Origin: Wolfiporia cocos
Taxonomy: Eukaryota > Basidiomycota > Agaricomycetes > Polyporales > Phaeolaceae
Direction: 5' to 3'
DNA: 64,000 nt
Assembly: GCA_029448655.1 (NCBI GenBank)
Contig: JACCLO010000020.1
Location: forward strand, 248,001 to 312,000
Under the pieces are notes generated by a model. It did not search any database, was not told the DNA's origin, and saw only the letters and a list, made by a program, of their open reading frames with translations. Positions 28,665 to 42,254 of the stretch are shown here, one piece after another (the stretch's first letter is position 1; the number at the start of each line of letters is the position of its first letter). Made by a program: the position numbers and the translations under genes.

Positions 28665-30790
28665 TTAATTATTACAACCGTATTTATTATTACTAGTTTC
28701 AATGCGTGCTTGGTTTTTCCGACACCGTTCCTGGCGTCCCTCCTGGAGCTGTCCCTGAATTCTTGGCTACATTGACTTCATAGAGGTGCACAGTAGCGAG
28801 CCGGCGGGCAGATTTGTTGAAGTTGAACATGCTGAGTCGGTCAAGCGACGAACAGGACTCCCAGATGCAATTTCAATATACAGGGGCCATGGGATGTACT
28901 TTTCATTGCATCTTGGCCAGGCGAGTACACGCCCGCCGTCCAGCTTATATATAAGCAGGTACCTGGGGGCCACGCGAAGGATGGCGCACCATGCAACATC
29001 GGGGTCCCTCATATCGTACTACGATCGACTTCGTACGCTCGCGTCGTGACACTGCCATCGCGCAACAACGTCGGGTGGCATCATCCAACAAGATTATCAA
29101 GCAGACACGCTATATGTTCAACAGAGACACAAGTGCACCAGGAGTCCCTCTTCACCTTTTGGGCAGGCATTGGGACGGCTCTCACAGAACATCTGTGTCA
29201 ACATTTGCTAGTTGCCACCGAAGTACTAAGAAGATATGTTACAAGACATCTAGTTTGCTCCCATACACACCAGTAGTAGACAGAAGACCTAGGTGGCGGA
29301 TGAAGCTCAGGATATTTATATTTCGGCATGTTTCGAGTGTCAGGGTCAGTACCTGAACTGAGTTGCTTGCGGAGTGCTAATATGATAGACTGCCGCAACC
29401 CATTGCCTGCTTAGAGCGCTGTGCCATCCCGATTTTGGACGATGTTACAATGCTCCTCGGCTCCTCGGCCGAGCGTTTGTTGTCATTATTGTGACTCGAG
29501 CAACGTTGCATACTATGAAATACTGTAAAGTTGATCGTCAAAGCAGCGAATACAGGTGTGTCTACCGAAATTCCCTCCATACCTCACATACAGCAATTAG
29601 CATCTTTGCACTGCTTCAAGACGCAGATCGCCGCGCCGTAATGTCTGCAAGTTGCAGACCGTGTGACGGTATAGCGGCCCCGAGTTCTATTTGGTGTAGT
29701 GTGACTTGCTCAACCCTGTTAGACTCAGAGTGCACTCCGAAGCATGGCCGATCGTCCTCGATCCGACTGACACGGGCGTGACTGTGGCGTCTCAATCCCA
29801 GATTGAGATCTCGCAACATGATGACGAATAGCGCTTATCAGAACCGCTCATGTTTTGTCGCGCCTTAATTCATACAGCTGCATTGCCTGCTAGGAACATC
29901 AGTCTGACGAGGTGATATCGGCACGCTTACTGTCCATGTGCGTTTCAAATTTTGGCAGTTGTTAGCCGGTACTTGGCACTCTGTGCCCAAGACTCATGAA
30001 AAGGCTGGCATTAACGATATGGACCTTTTCCTTTGGAAGCTAACATTCGTTGTACAGGATATGTACTTCAGAAGGTCCGTCTAGCAGAGCTAAAGAGCTG
30101 AAACTATAGCTTGCCCATTGGTGTATGCTGTGGTCAACATTTCCTGGTCCTTAGTCGTAGAAGTGTGGTAACAGCCGCCACATGGCTCGTAATCTGCAGA
30201 GCCTCAGCGGTTCACAGCCCATGCACAGCACTACTGTCTGATATCATGGTATGTTCATAGTACTAAGACAACAGTGCTTTTAACTTTGTCCTTGATTTTT
30301 CAGTACATATCATCAGGCTTCCTGTGTCCCCGCCGGATCGAGGACTATCCTTACCTATAGACCTCCCAAGGTTACATTGACTTCGAGGAACTATGAGACA
30401 GAAGAATCTGGCAACGTCTGATTGCTTTTATGATCCCATCACGGAACAATGTTTGGAATGTTGGCCGTGACGCCGGAAGAGCGGAGCACTTTCCAGGATA
30501 TAACAAGTCTAGTTGTGCGTTTATCAGGGCAAGGCGCGGAAAGTGGCATCCTCAAAGGCCGGCGCAGCGCGTCTCATGAACTCGGATCTGCTTGGGTTTG
30601 ACACGTATAAAAGGTCTCAAAAGAGGTATTGTCCATCTTTAGTGTTACAGCATCCGGCCCACACAGCACTCGAACTTCCTATGGCCCTTCAGAGTGACGT
30701 TTCCTTAGGCGCACTTTTTATCAGTACATTTCTCTGATCTGAATAGTGAATCAAAAGGCTAATTTAGTTCTGTCCGAAAGGCTGTTTAAT
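28665..30790. other. Gene-poor interval
   Basis: Only short, composition-neutral open frames on both strands. No recognised domain, RNA gene or repeat. It could hold decayed coding sequence. Confidence 0.5.
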
Positions 30791-30797
30791 AACGTAC

Positions 30798-32602
30798 ATG
30801 TGCGTATCAACTTGTGCTAAATGTCCTGCGCTCGAATTTCACATGTACAGGTTCTATGGATTCACAACTGTGCAGGCGTACGCATACTTTAGAGACAATG
30901 TGCGCGATTCACCATTCATGAAGGTTCTGGTGGGCATGGTATATTATAATCTACCAAACGTTATAAATTCAAATTTCTTGAACGTAGATTGGGTTTCTCT
31001 GGTGAGTCCGTCAAGAATTGGCAGAAATGTTCCGAGAAACATGTTCTACAGGGCACTAGATACCTTGGACACAGCATTAATTGCGTACACGGGGTACAAG
31101 TACGCTGTCATCGATTTTGCGAAACCGGAGGCTTTGTTTAATGTGTTATGGTAAGTCATCGTTGTCTCTTTTATGGCCCAGTAATCTCTCTGAGCTTGAT
31201 ACGGACAGGACTATACCAGTATGTCGACTTTGCTCACGTATGTTGAAATCGAAAATAAGTAGGCATGTGGTAGGCGCTCGTGGTGCTCACGGTACGCTCC
31301 GGCCAAGCTTCATGAGCATTTACTCAAGTATAACAGAGCTGCGGCGATATCATTACTAGAAGGTGCACAAAGTTGCTAACAGTATAATATCAACCTACTA
31401 ACATAAGATATGCACCCGTCAGTCTATACTGTTATCGAGTATGGAAATGTTGGTGGTCACATACAAGAGGTGTTCTTCAGCTCACTTTCCAATATATACA
31501 GTGAGCAAGAGCTTGGTACTTTCAGGTGTTATTGTGAGTAATTCTTACGTCCCTTTCCATTGATTCATTGTCAATATTTTACAGATACTTGGATCGTTGG
31601 TCACATTTGGTGAGCTACTTCGGCGTGGCTTTGGGTGAGATCTATACTGATTCGCGTATAATTGATGCAGCATGTGGCACAAGTACGTTAGCATCTGCAT
31701 TGATTATTCATCATAACGATCTGACTAAATATGCACAATGATAGCGTTTGGCATCAAGGAGTGAGAGAAGCCCATAGCATGCCTAGAACACGCATCACTT
31801 ACTCTTCGAACGTGTCAGGCTCATAACCCAATCATTTTTCGCTGCAAGAGAGCCGTCTTTTTCGGTATGTGGTCAGGATAAATAGTGAAAAAACAACGAT
31901 GATACATGTCGATGCACCAGGTTTTCCTTTATACTGGTCTCTCATTCATGGTCGCCTCAGACATGCTGACTGCCGTTTCCCTGTGTGCTCTGCTGTACAA
32001 ACACAGGACTGGGTTCATCAAGTAAGTTACATATATTCGTTCCCAGGTAAGGGCCTGTATGGTTGACAAATGTAGGACCGATTCTATTTTGAAACTCCTC
32101 ATGATATATGCGATCCAAACAGGTTTGGTGGCTAGGTGAATGTATTTTTGTGACTGTATGGCTCTATCACTGACATTCTATCACCAAAAAAGTTTGTCCG
32201 GGCTGTCTTGTTTGATCACAGCAAGTAGTCACATCTCACATACGTTCACTCATATCTTAATACCTAGCAATTCATCTCAGTATGCGGCGATGAACAATTA
32301 CGTGTACATCGCACTATATTTCATCATTAACAAAGGTGAGCGAACATATGCAGTGGATGATAGCAGCATTGGTCTCTAATGTTGGTGAACAAGTAATCTT
32401 GAACTCCCTTCTGGCGACTCTCAATGCCCGGGATAGCCTTCGAGAGAAAGGTGGCATTGCACTGCTCCCTCGTAGTAGATTACCGCGCAGTAGTGGCGCG
32501 GTGGATGATGCATCTGTGAATAACATTGACCCACAGGTGCGCTCACTTGAACGGTTTCTCAGCCCAGTCTCTGATACTGCTGTAGTCCGGTCAGAACTTT
32601 GA
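30798..32602 (+). pseudogene. DUF6534 membrane protein relic
   Basis: Typical blocks of this basidiomycete multi-pass membrane family appear in order: an N-terminal block with YRFYGFTTVQAYAYF (near 30860), then DTLDTALIAYTGYKYAVID with FAKPEALFNVLW (31063-31154, after a probable intron ending in ctacag near 31050), short exon-like pieces near 31500-31650, AAMNNYVYIALYFIINK (near 32285-32333, followed by gtgagc), and LNSLLATLNARDSL (near 32400) with a tail ending at 32602. Several middle exons of the usual about 330-residue protein cannot be read cleanly, so it is probably decayed. The function of the family is unknown. A better-preserved relative lies at 63261-64000. Confidence 0.55.
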
Positions 32603-33114
32603 CGACGCTTCAGCCGATAAGCATGTAGGCCCTATGATTGCGTGAATACAGCGCTGTATCAAATTTGGCTTGTTGACACACGCATAAACGATGATCCACC
32701 ATGATTAACCTAAATGGATTTTAATGTTTGTACTCGTCCATTATACAACATCGCACAATGTTTCTTCGTCGCGTAGCGCAATATACCTCTAATCATGTAT
32801 CCCATGCTCAATTCGCATAACAAATGTCCATGTACCAGATTCCTTTGATATGCATCAGAACGATACACATTGTTGCTCTCGCCGACCAAGAATACATGGC
32901 GTCGTCACTAACTGGAAGGTTATACCGGTACCCGTGCGGTTAAAGCCTGCTTATACCGACATCATGCTGCTTTGCGTCGATATATTACAGACGCTAGGGG
33001 TTGAAACCAGAATCAGAGTCGCATTCCTCGCATGGCATCAGCCTCACGAGGTCTCTCAATGCAGGTACATCAAAGATCATAAATTCATGAAAGTGCCATG
33101 GTAGCTCGAACGTA
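32603..33114. other. Intergenic
   Basis: Between the DUF6534 relic (+) and the 3' end of an MFS transporter (-). Nothing recognisable. Confidence 0.6.
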
Positions 33115-35435
33115 TCACATCGATGCTTTTCCTCTAGGCTCAAATGGTATCAACAATGCTATGAGCCCAGCGACAATGAACAGCGCGCCCGATACGTATA
33201 TCGGCACGGCTGTGGCTAGATTTGCATACAGGGCAATAATCGGTGCCTGGTTGGTTCGAGAACGACCGTCAGGATTCCCGTCAGCACGTAGAGCTACCCG
33301 ACTTCAAGGACGCGCGCCACGCACCATGAGACCAAAGACCCTGTTTGCAGATGCAACGATCGCGTTTCCCGTGCCACGATCCTTCGTCGGGAACAGCTCC
33401 GGGGAGACGGCGTATAGCACGCCGTACATGATGTTGCTCGTGAAGGTGTAGCCGCAGTTCCATCCAAGCAGTGCGTTGGACGTACGTGCAGTTGTGCTAG
33501 CGAAGAGGAAGACGCCAGTCACGACTGCATGCGCATAATGTCAGCAAGGATTTGGGATTGGTAGGAGTGAGACGTACTCGTCGAAATAGCTAGTGTACCC
33601 TTTCGTCCGAGGTACGGAAGCTCGACCATGTAGCCTGCTAGGAGAGCACCAGGGACGCCAATCACGCTGAGAATCACTTGCTAGATTAGACAATAAACAT
33701 ATCAGCGCCCATCCAGCCAGCTGGAAACAGGCTTTACTACTGACGTTGCGATATGTGATATACAAAGACCCGTCTCCGAAGTCGGCGCCGCGCGTTTGCA
33801 AGCTATTCACAGTCGTTTTACGTGAACACGGCTAAGTGAAGTGATATATGAACTCACAAATAGGTGACGAAGCCATTGTATCTTGTAATACTCGATCAGC
33901 TTGGAGCGTGAATTTCAGAGAAATGATCGCTCACAAAGGGAACGCAAGACCAATCAATGCTGCAGACCCGGTCAACACGCTTTCTCGGCAGTAGGAAGTC
34001 ATGCGCACCCCAAACGGTGATAAGCAAGCTCGTCGAATACGCTAGCTTGCGCGTCGCAAACAGCGACTTGACATGATTCGCACTGAACTGCCTCATTTTC
34101 CTCATCACCGCCGCCCGCGCGCTCGTGTCCATCACTTTCTCCCTTCCTTCTTCCTTAACCTCCTCCTCCACCGCCTCCCCTGCCTCCCTCAGCATCTCCA
34201 GCGTAAGTGTACACTCCCGTCCGTTGTACCGCGCGACCTTGTGCACGACCTCGACCGCCTCCTCATCCCGACCGCGGCCCATCAGGTACTTCGGCGACTC
34301 GTACAGGTGGAAGACGCCGAAGCGGAGCACGAAGCAGAGCAGCATCAGTCCGCCCATCGCGTACAGGAAGTACCGCCAGCCCTCGTTGGAGGACCGAGGA
34401 CAGTCGGCCGCGGAGGCGCACGAGAAGTTGGCCATCAGTGGCCAGGCAACCTACGAGCGGGATGGATATGTGAGTGAGGGTAGTGAGATGGGGAAGACGC
34501 GCCGGGGGACGTACGAGGGAGCCGACGAGTTGCCCAAAGGCCCACCAGATGGAGAGGATGGTGAGGAGATACTGATGTGAAGCGGGAATGAACTCTGCAT
34601 TGATCCAGTCAGATGGCGGCTACGGACTGACTTAAGCTATGATACCAAGGAACACAGCGGAGTCCACAGGCAGGTTCCCGCCGACACCGATGCTCCACAC
34701 CGCCGCAAGGGAGCACAGCGCAACATAGTTCGGCGAGCCGCCCGCCGCGACGGCGAACACACCCGTGATGAACAACGTAATGTTGAAGCACCACCTGATG
34801 GCCGCATCGATCAATGCAGCGCGCTTGCCGTTGCAAAGGAACACACCGGCGACCCCACACATCCGATGCAACTCCCCAGAACGCTGCACCGACGAGCAGG
34901 CCAATGTTCTGTCCCAGTTTGAGGAATGGCCCTTGGACGTTGAACTCGTTCACCACGGGTGAGAGGATCAGACCCGTGACGATCTCAAAGATTTGGGATG
35001 TTTCATTCAATGAGAAGCTCGGAGGAGCGCGTATGCTAGACTCACAGGCCATAGATTGTCTCTGCGCGACCATACAAGTATGAACAAGTTATATACGGCA
35101 AGGACGACTAAGGAACTCACGAGAACCATCCAAAGCCTGCTACAATAAACAGATACCACTATGTTCGCACAATATGCTCAACATCCTGTCTCCCAAAATG
35201 CTACTCGGCATCACATATGAGTACATACCTGATATCGACCCATTCCAATCTCCTGAAATGCATCATTCAACACCCTCGCCTTGGCCTGATAGACGGGGTC
35301 GATGCCAGAGTCTTCCTCATCGTACACATCTTGCGTCTCCGCGTGGGGGCCAGTAGCCTCAATGTCAGCAACAGAGATCCTCTTCTTCTCGCCAGTGGAT
35401 TGCGTATCATCTAGGGACCGTTGCGTCGACCTCAT
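33115..35435 (-). CDS. MFS transporter, sugar-porter / SV2-like type (copy 1)
   Basis: Multi-exon plasma-membrane transporter of about 500 residues, 12 predicted helices. ATG at 35435; stop at 33115-33117 after the tail PFEPRGKASM. Visible in order: acidic cytosolic N-terminus (DVYDEEDSGIDPVYQAKAR), TM1 with GFGWFS-DNLWP, TM2 with the MFS loop GVASDVWGRR, a charged middle loop after ESPKYLMGRGRDEEAVEVV, and PELFPTKDRGTGNA late in the protein, typical of sugar porter-like families. Introns are short; for example the reads VWALIGLAFPL and TYF-LQTRGADFG join cleanly across GT-AG sites. The substrate is not deducible. Its paralogue lies at 47470-49778 on the same strand. Exons are GC-rich at third positions compared with that copy. 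Confidence 0.85.
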
Positions 35436-36304
35436 CGTTGTCAGTAGGACGTCGCTAGTCGCCCAGGTGGTCGTGGAGTGGAATGAAGCCGCTCAGCGTC
35501 AACCACTGCCATCTTTGCGTTTGATAAGCAGCTGAATGTGGAAACAGAATGAGGGGAAGAAGCGTATCATCAATCCAATTTGCGGGACTATGGCTCGGGT
35601 GGGATTCGCGAGTGATGGATGGCCCTCGTGGTGCACGAAGGCGCCGTGTCTTCGCGTGAGCCCCCTGAATAGCCAAAGAGATACGTCCTTCCATCGCACC
35701 CGCGATTGGTGCAGCGATGAATACAGGCGGTTGTCAAACTGCAATTGCGATATGTAGAGTGGATCCTGAGGCTATTAAGCCCTATGTGGTATGCACGGTG
35801 CTAGGATTCTTTGAATGTGTGGCGTCATGTTTCGCCGATAAGTTGTTCTCCAGGTTCTAATGCAGAAACATGGGGGTACGGCGATAGCATAAGAAGGTGT
35901 TTCCAGCAGGTAGGGACAGGATTGAGGAGAGTGCGCGCGTGCGCACGCGTCGATCCCGGGGCAACAAGTCTAGACGCCCGAGCATCACCGAACCGGTCCC
36001 TCGCACTGTCCTCTTCTCACCGCCGCCGTCGAGCACATCGAACATATCGACAGCTCCAGCGCCCACCGTCTGCCGAACAATGCACGGCACTGCATATGTA
36101 GATCCGCGACTCGCGCATTTACACCGCATGCGTTGCCAAAGCGCCGGCTGCTCCTGGACCGAGTGACGACTGATAAATCCACTACTGCCTATCCGGCCTC
36201 TCACCTCCTCGCCATATCCGTCTCGTACTCCTTGCACGCCCCAAGGACTCCACCTATTATATGCGCGGAGACCTGCTCTGTTGACCTTGTTCGGTGTGCC
36301 CGCA
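35436..36304. promoter_or_regulatory. Divergent intergenic region between transporter and secreted-protein gene
   Basis: An 869-bp region between two divergent starts should hold both promoters. Overlapping open frames on both strands here are compositional. No clear TATA box or operator was identified. Confidence 0.4.
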
Positions 36305-37271
36305 ATGCTTGGCGTTATTCCTCGCGCGCTCGCGCTGCTTGCGTGCGCAGCGCAGATCTTCTCGTTGCCAAATCCGCTCGAAGAGACTGTGGAAAGTGAT
36401 ACGCAGGCCATATTCTCTCACATATCACCGCAGACAAGCGGTGAGCAGCCACCAGAGCGAAGCATCTCCGCCCAGGGCTGGTTTGACCCGCGTCTGCACG
36501 GCGGGCGGATGCTCGACGTGCGTATCATCCACCATACCGCGCACCTCACCACCTCACTTACCCCCGCAGTTCACGACGCCGACCCTCGGCGAGCCCTTGA
36601 ACGTGATCATCTCCGGCCTCTCCGACCCGTACGTGCTCACGGAGCACGGGCTGCACGCGTACGCCAAGTCGATCGGGTACTCGGGCGAGTGCCTCGGGAT
36701 GCACTATGGGCACATCCACGACGCGGATCTCGGCGACGGGCTCGCGCGCCGACAGGAGGAGTTCCTTGCACGCCAGGCGTACTTCCCCGTCGGCGGCACG
36801 TGCTGGGAGAGCGTACGCGGTGGTCACCACTTCCGCGCATGGAGCCAGCACGGGAGCGGCGCGTGGTTCATTGGGTGCGTCTCCGTCAGCTGTGAAGTAT
36901 ACATAATGATGAATGCTGAAATTGTGGCGCAGAGCGTCTCTTGAGAAGGTTCGATGGACGTTAGGCTGTTTGATGCGCAGCACTCACACTCTCGCAGGAT
37001 TCCTCGAAGAATCATCAGATCGTTCCGGATGGATACAACCTCGGTCGCGATTTTCTCGTCGCACAGGCAACCGCCGGCAGCCACTGGAATAGCATATGGT
37101 GGCGTGCTGATGTTGAATGGCGTGAAGGCCTTCTCGCACCTGGAAGCAAAGGTGAGTGTGATCCTTCCAATATCTCTGCTATATCATTGACAACATCAAT
37201 ATGGTCCAGGAGTGAACCATGACATAGCACAAGATGGTCGCGTTGCGATCCTTACTGTGATTCGCCTATAA
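36305..37271 (+). CDS. Small secreted protein of unknown function
   Basis: Four exons: 36305-36517, 36570-36896, 36998-37151, 37210-37271; 251 residues, frame kept across all junctions. The start is ATG 36305; an upstream TTG frame was rejected. Signal peptide: MLGVIPRALALLACAAQIFS. The mature part has a histidine-rich run (MHYGHIHDADLG), a single Cys in GGTCWESVRGG, HFRAW, and late NHQIVPDGYNLGRDFLV. I recall the PDGYN-GRD pattern from conserved secreted proteins of basidiomycetes, but no function. The second donor (gtatac at 36897) was chosen because it alone keeps the frame that contains the conserved block. Likely extracellular or wall-associated. Confidence 0.75.
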
Positions 37272-37775
37272 TCTGCGTCAGCATAGTACCCCGACTACCA
37301 AGGAAGGAGTAACGACCCCCATGACTACTCATTAGTCACCTTGCACTTGCAAGCAAGAGACTTTGCAGATATTTATATGTATATAGCATTTCCTAGTCCT
37401 CCACAGGTCCTCCTCCGCAGGTCCCCTTCGTTGGCATTCATCGTGCATTGTATCAATCTCACTGAAGCCTACACGCTAGACCAGTACCGTAGTGCTCTTA
37501 TGTGCAGAGTGTACATCATATTAATGTATAATTATGCTACATCCGAATTCTGCTTCAACCGATGTCGTGACTGTCGCAGTTGCACTATTCACAACTATCA
37601 TCACAATATCGAATAAACTCGTTGCGGTATGCGATGAGCAGCATATAGAGTAGGAACAATAAATCTAATCAACTGATTGCAGGGTAACATATGCATGCAG
37701 ACCAAGAACTAGACGACCTTATCAATATCATTGTATGTATAAACTAATCGACTGCTGTAACCAAAGTCCCGCCAC
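37272..37775. other. Convergent intergenic region
   Basis: AT-rich spacer between the 3' ends of the secreted-protein gene (+) and AVL9 (-). No separate feature seen. Confidence 0.6.
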
Positions 37776-40700
37776 TCACAGAGCCTCGCTAGCACCTGCT
37801 GGCTCCTCGTCCTCGTCACGGTGTTTCTGCCCGTACTGGAGCTCATGCTCATGCTCGTGGTCAACAAGATGCTCTCCCCTCTCCTCCTGGTCCTTGTGCC
37901 CGACCTCTACCTTCTCATGCTCCTCCTCTATCTTCCCATGCTCCTCTTCTACCTCCTCGTGCTCCTCCTCTATCTTCTCATACACCCGCGGCAGCTCCTG
38001 CCCTGCATGTGCGCTCTCGGACACATCCACGGTCACACTCGTCCGTGAACCATTAAACACCTCGTCCAAATTTCTCGGCTGGAATTCCGGCTCTTCTTCC
38101 TCCCTCACCTCCGCTACGCTTGCGATGCTCCCCCTGCTCGGCAGCGGGGGCGGGGGCGACGGCATCGGCGACACGCCACGCGACGACCGCACCGACGCGG
38201 CCGACGAGCTCTCCCTCCGCGCCGACACGACCGACGCGACGGACGCCGTCGACGCGCGCGACGCGCGCTGCGCGAAGAACGAGCCGACCCACCCGCTGAA
38301 CCGGCTCGGCTCGGGCGCGGGCACCGGCGGGAGCGGCGGGGGCGGCGGCAGCACGATGGGGTGCGTCATCGCCATGCTCAGCGGGCGCAGGCCGCTCTTG
38401 CGCTTCTCCGCCGGCGGCGAGCCCTGCTGCCTCGGCGCGGCCGAGTCGTCCGTGCTGCCGGACGTGCTCGTGCTCATCGACCCTGTCGACGCTGAGCCTG
38501 CCGACTCGCTGGAGGGGTCGCTCGACGGCGCGGGCGGGGGCGTCGGCGCCTTGCGCGGGGATATCCAGCGCCCACGCACGCCCTCGACAGCTTTGAAGAG
38601 ACTGGTAGAGCTTGCGGTGAATGTGCGTGCGATCGCTTCGCGCGTCGGCGCGAGGGACTGGTCTAGCTTGAGCTCTTGGATGCCTTCGGAGAGGCGGAGG
38701 CTGATGTCGGAGACAACGGAGGGCTTATCTGCACATGGATGTCTGGGGGGAACACTAGATCAGCCCTTTGCGGCTACGTGAGTTATAGCATTATCAGTAT
38801 GCGCACCGTGCTTCGACAATGTCAAACAGCATCGGATCGGTGACACGCTCCCAAACCTCATATGCATTGGTTTTCTTGAACTCCTGTATCCACAATGGGT
38901 TGAAATCCTGCATTGAATTTGGGTCGCCTGCACGATACTTCAGTCATCGTCATCCAATATAGACTACATCGAACAATCTCACCCGTGGCATCGATGATGC
39001 TAGTCCCACTCGCTTGACCCTTGGTAAGGAACGCGGCGTATCGCACAGAGGATAGTGCGCCCGAGATGTACTCCTCAAACTATTGACAGCACATTACACT
39101 CCATCCCAAAACGAGTCGGATCATCACCCACCTTTTGTCTTAGATAGTCATCGCTTCCCTTGAAGCTGTCCACTACAGTGAGTACTGTGGCTCGCAGAAG
39201 AACTACTGAACTCACTGCATGCCAAGCGGTTGCGTCGGGTCGTCGACATACGTATCGTTCACATCCCGCACAATGTCGTCCATCCACTTGCGGTCCGTAG
39301 GTGTCAAGCCCGCAACGCGCTCAAGCCTTGGGTCGCGGAACTCCATTGTACCATTCTCAATCTGCCCGGCCACAAGAGGCTCAACAATCAGTCACTTGAG
39401 GCACGCGAGTATAACGTACGTTGACGAGGAGGTCGACCTCCTTCTGCTGCGTGACGATCGAGTTCGTGCTGCCGCAAAGCCAGCTCTGCGTGTCCTTGAG
39501 CATGTCAAGCTGCTGTAATGGTAAATATGGCTGGAAAAAAGCATCCTGATACGCCGGGGCAATCAGCTTCGTGGAAGTGGGCGAAGGCCTGTACAAAATA
39601 CCTTGCCGAACAAATCAAGCGGCAGCCCCACATATGCCATCATACTCTTAGGGTCCGATGTCTTGAGCGACGTAGGCCTTGACAGTGTCTGCGCCCGCGC
39701 AGCTAGCGGTGGCGATCCGCAGTCGTCCAGATTCTGCAACAGCCCTATGTATTCAACCATCCATCGTCAGCATCAGTTCGCACACCCAGCAAAGGAGACG
39801 CGCACCGGGGACGAGCGTGACAAGCGAATACTGATACGTGCACAGTCGCTCGACAGGGTGTCCGAAGAACATGATCTGCGTGGGGCCGGAGACAAAGTCA
39901 ATCAAGATCTAGTGCGGATCGCAGAGTAGATCCGCGAAGCGTGCGCACCTTCTTCTGCAGCATGAGCGCTTTGAGGAGGACGAGCGTCCGCTGGCGGAAG
40001 GTGTGCACGAGCTCCCGCCTGGAGTTGTCAATACAGACCTAATCGGCGGAACATGCAACATACTCACAGACTGGTGCCTGTCGCGCCGAGCGGCACAGAG
40101 GTTAGTGTAGGCTCGCAATAGCGATACGCACGCAACGCACGCACCCATGTACAGCCCGCTCTCCGTCATCTGCGTCTTGAGCGAAAGCTCCAGCGACAAG
40201 TAGAAGTCATCCAGGATGCTCATGTCAGAGAAATCGCGCTGCGCGAACAGTGCACGAGTGATCACGCCGAGACGGTCGCTGTGATCAGTTCAGCGGAGCT
40301 CACGATGGCGCGGAGCGAGTAGCGTACCGGATGAGGCCGAACACCGGCTTTGACGCGAGCACGACGACCGCCTTCTGCACCGTCGACCGCGTAACGTCCG
40401 CATCCTTCACGAGCAGCTCGGCCGCGCTGATCTGCCGATTACATCTGCGAGGATGTGAGCGAATGTGCATGAAAAGGCTGGACAAGGGACACCGACGAGA
40501 TGCCGAAGATGGTGGTGGGGGTGGGTGACGCAGGGACGAGGTGGAAGTAGGAGTAGTCTTCGGACGACTGAGCCTCAAATCGTTAGAGAACATCGAGCTG
40601 CATGCAGGCGACTTACCAGGTGCGCACCGTCGGGCAGCGCGAGGAAGGGCAGGATCTTTGCAATCTCCTCATCCTCGAAGATGTCTCCACGCGCGAATTC

Positions 40701-41409
40701 GATCTTAGGCCCAACCTGCGATCTTCTTAGCAAGAACAACGCACACACTTCGCCGTGCACGTACTAGGTGATCGAAATCCACGAGCGCGATACCGAGCAC
40801 GAGTGGGCCTTGTCTGGCTTGGGGGAGCAGCGACTCTGGGCGCGCCTTCTTTGAGTACGAATATGACGTGCCAACCGAAGCAAACGATGTGACGCTCTCC
40901 CTGCCACTTGTCGCGCGGGTGGGCAGAGATGGCCGCCGTGGGGGGATGGGTGGAGATGCCGGAAGTTGCGGGACAGGTGCGGCAGGAGGTATCTTCTGAC
41001 GGTCGTCCACGGACGGCGCCGCGCTCGATATAGGAGACTCATTCTCATCGAGCCGCCGTGCAAAGAAGCTGCGATCATCATCGAGAGAGCTCAAGTCCGT
41101 GTCGAGCGTGATGCGCTTCGAAGAGAGGCTCTCGCGCACGAGCGTCACAGATGCCATAGCGGAGGTTGGCGGTTCATCCTCCTCTCCGTGGCGGAGGCTG
41201 TCTGCGACAGAGAGTCTGCGGGGAGAGTGTGCTGGTGACGAGAGAGCAATGGAACGTTGGGATGCGGTGTCCCCGTCGGAGGCTAGCTCAACAGGATGTT
41301 CCTCCTCCGCCTCTGGCTCGGGATGAAGCAGGAAGTGCGAGTTGAGCGCGTGTGACGACGAGGAGTCGTCAAGTGGCGACTGCATGACTTCTACAAGTTC
41401 AAAGCTCAT
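37776..41409 (-). CDS. AVL9: AVL9-type DENN-domain protein (late secretory pathway)
   Basis: Multi-exon gene; ATG 41409, stop at 37776. Order: Ser/acidic disordered N-terminus; core opening VLGIALVDFDHL joined by an intron to VGPKIEF; LPFLALPDGAHL; an exon with YFHLVP; CNRQISAAELL; DADVTRSTVQKAVVVLASKP; then DDFYLSLELSLKTQMTESGLYMG, LLKALMLQKK, PLAARAQTLSRP with DPKSMMAYVGLPLDLFGK, and PYLPLQQLDML. These are hallmarks of Avl9, a DENN-related protein needed for Golgi-to-surface transport in yeast. The C-terminus (37776-38700) is low-complexity: Pro/Ser-rich, then a degenerate acidic-His repeat (EEEHEKVE-like) that may form a coiled coil. Frames on the + strand here, up to 348 codons, are shadows. 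Cytosolic, membrane-associated. Confidence is high for the family and lower for exact exon ends. Confidence 0.88.
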
Positions 41410-42254
41410 GTGCAGTCAAGAACGAGACGAGGAATAACAATAACATACCTTCGTACTTCTCCAGCGCTAGGTTTGTCCGGGGCGGTCAAGCTGTCAGGAA
41501 CAAACTAGTACTGTAGCAGAAGCCTGTTTCGTCCGTTATACTCGTCAGATTGTCGCCCAAGTGCCGTGGCGCTGAATTGTCAAACGCTCCCAATCCACGG
41601 GCCCGAGGGGGAAGAGCGCAGCAGAGTCAGAGTTAACGCGGTTGTGAGGACGGAAGCCGGTCGCACGGTGCAGTTCAAGTTCGATCGCACCGGCGTTTCC
41701 TACTTCCTCTTTCAACACTTGACAATCCAAGCTTACACAGGCCTTGCCTCTAAATCTAAATCTCCTGTATTAGAATCCAAACGTCGGAGATTGGCCATGG
41801 CTTGCATAGCTTCTAGACAGATCTCCATCTCCGTGGAACTGCCTCCCGGCAGGTTTCGGTCATATATGCAAGCTCCATCCTCAGAGTCCTGCTACCAGAA
41901 GCTACCGAATAATTGTCATGTTGGCGTATACTTGTGCCAGCAGCACTTCCTCCTAACTCGCACCCTCCTGTCTCTCTGTAAATTTGAATTTGAAGCCATC
42001 AGCGCCGCCACATCACCTTGGGAGACTAGACTGATCCTGTCGTCTTGGGATCAACTTCAGGTCGTCTAGTACGATACTCAACTGTCGTTTCAGAGGAGCT
42101 TGCCCTGGGCCGTAACTCGAGCCAAGGAATGCTTATTCCTTGTGGATTGCCATTCATGCACATGCATTACAGCATTTCATACTCGAGCTCCCAACGCGTC
42201 CCCAACGCATGCAAATGGTGCATATTCATTGTTTGGTGCCAGCTGGTAAGCCCA
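41410..42254. other. Intergenic, AVL9 promoter side
   Basis: Upstream of AVL9 and downstream of the esterase. A 167-codon + frame (41566-42069) has no recognisable domain and is not supported as a gene. No repeat seen. Confidence 0.5.

Noticed and set aside
35857..36895. Overlapping frames on both strands near the secreted-protein gene
   Set aside because: GC-rich composition; only the spliced four-exon model gives a signal peptide and a conserved block.
37735..38781. 348-codon + strand frame
   Set aside because: Antisense shadow of the low-complexity AVL9 C-terminus; its Ser/Cys runs come from the same microsatellite.
41566..42069. 167-codon + frame between AVL9 and the esterase
   Set aside because: No domain, no codon-use or splice support; starts in the shared intergenic region.
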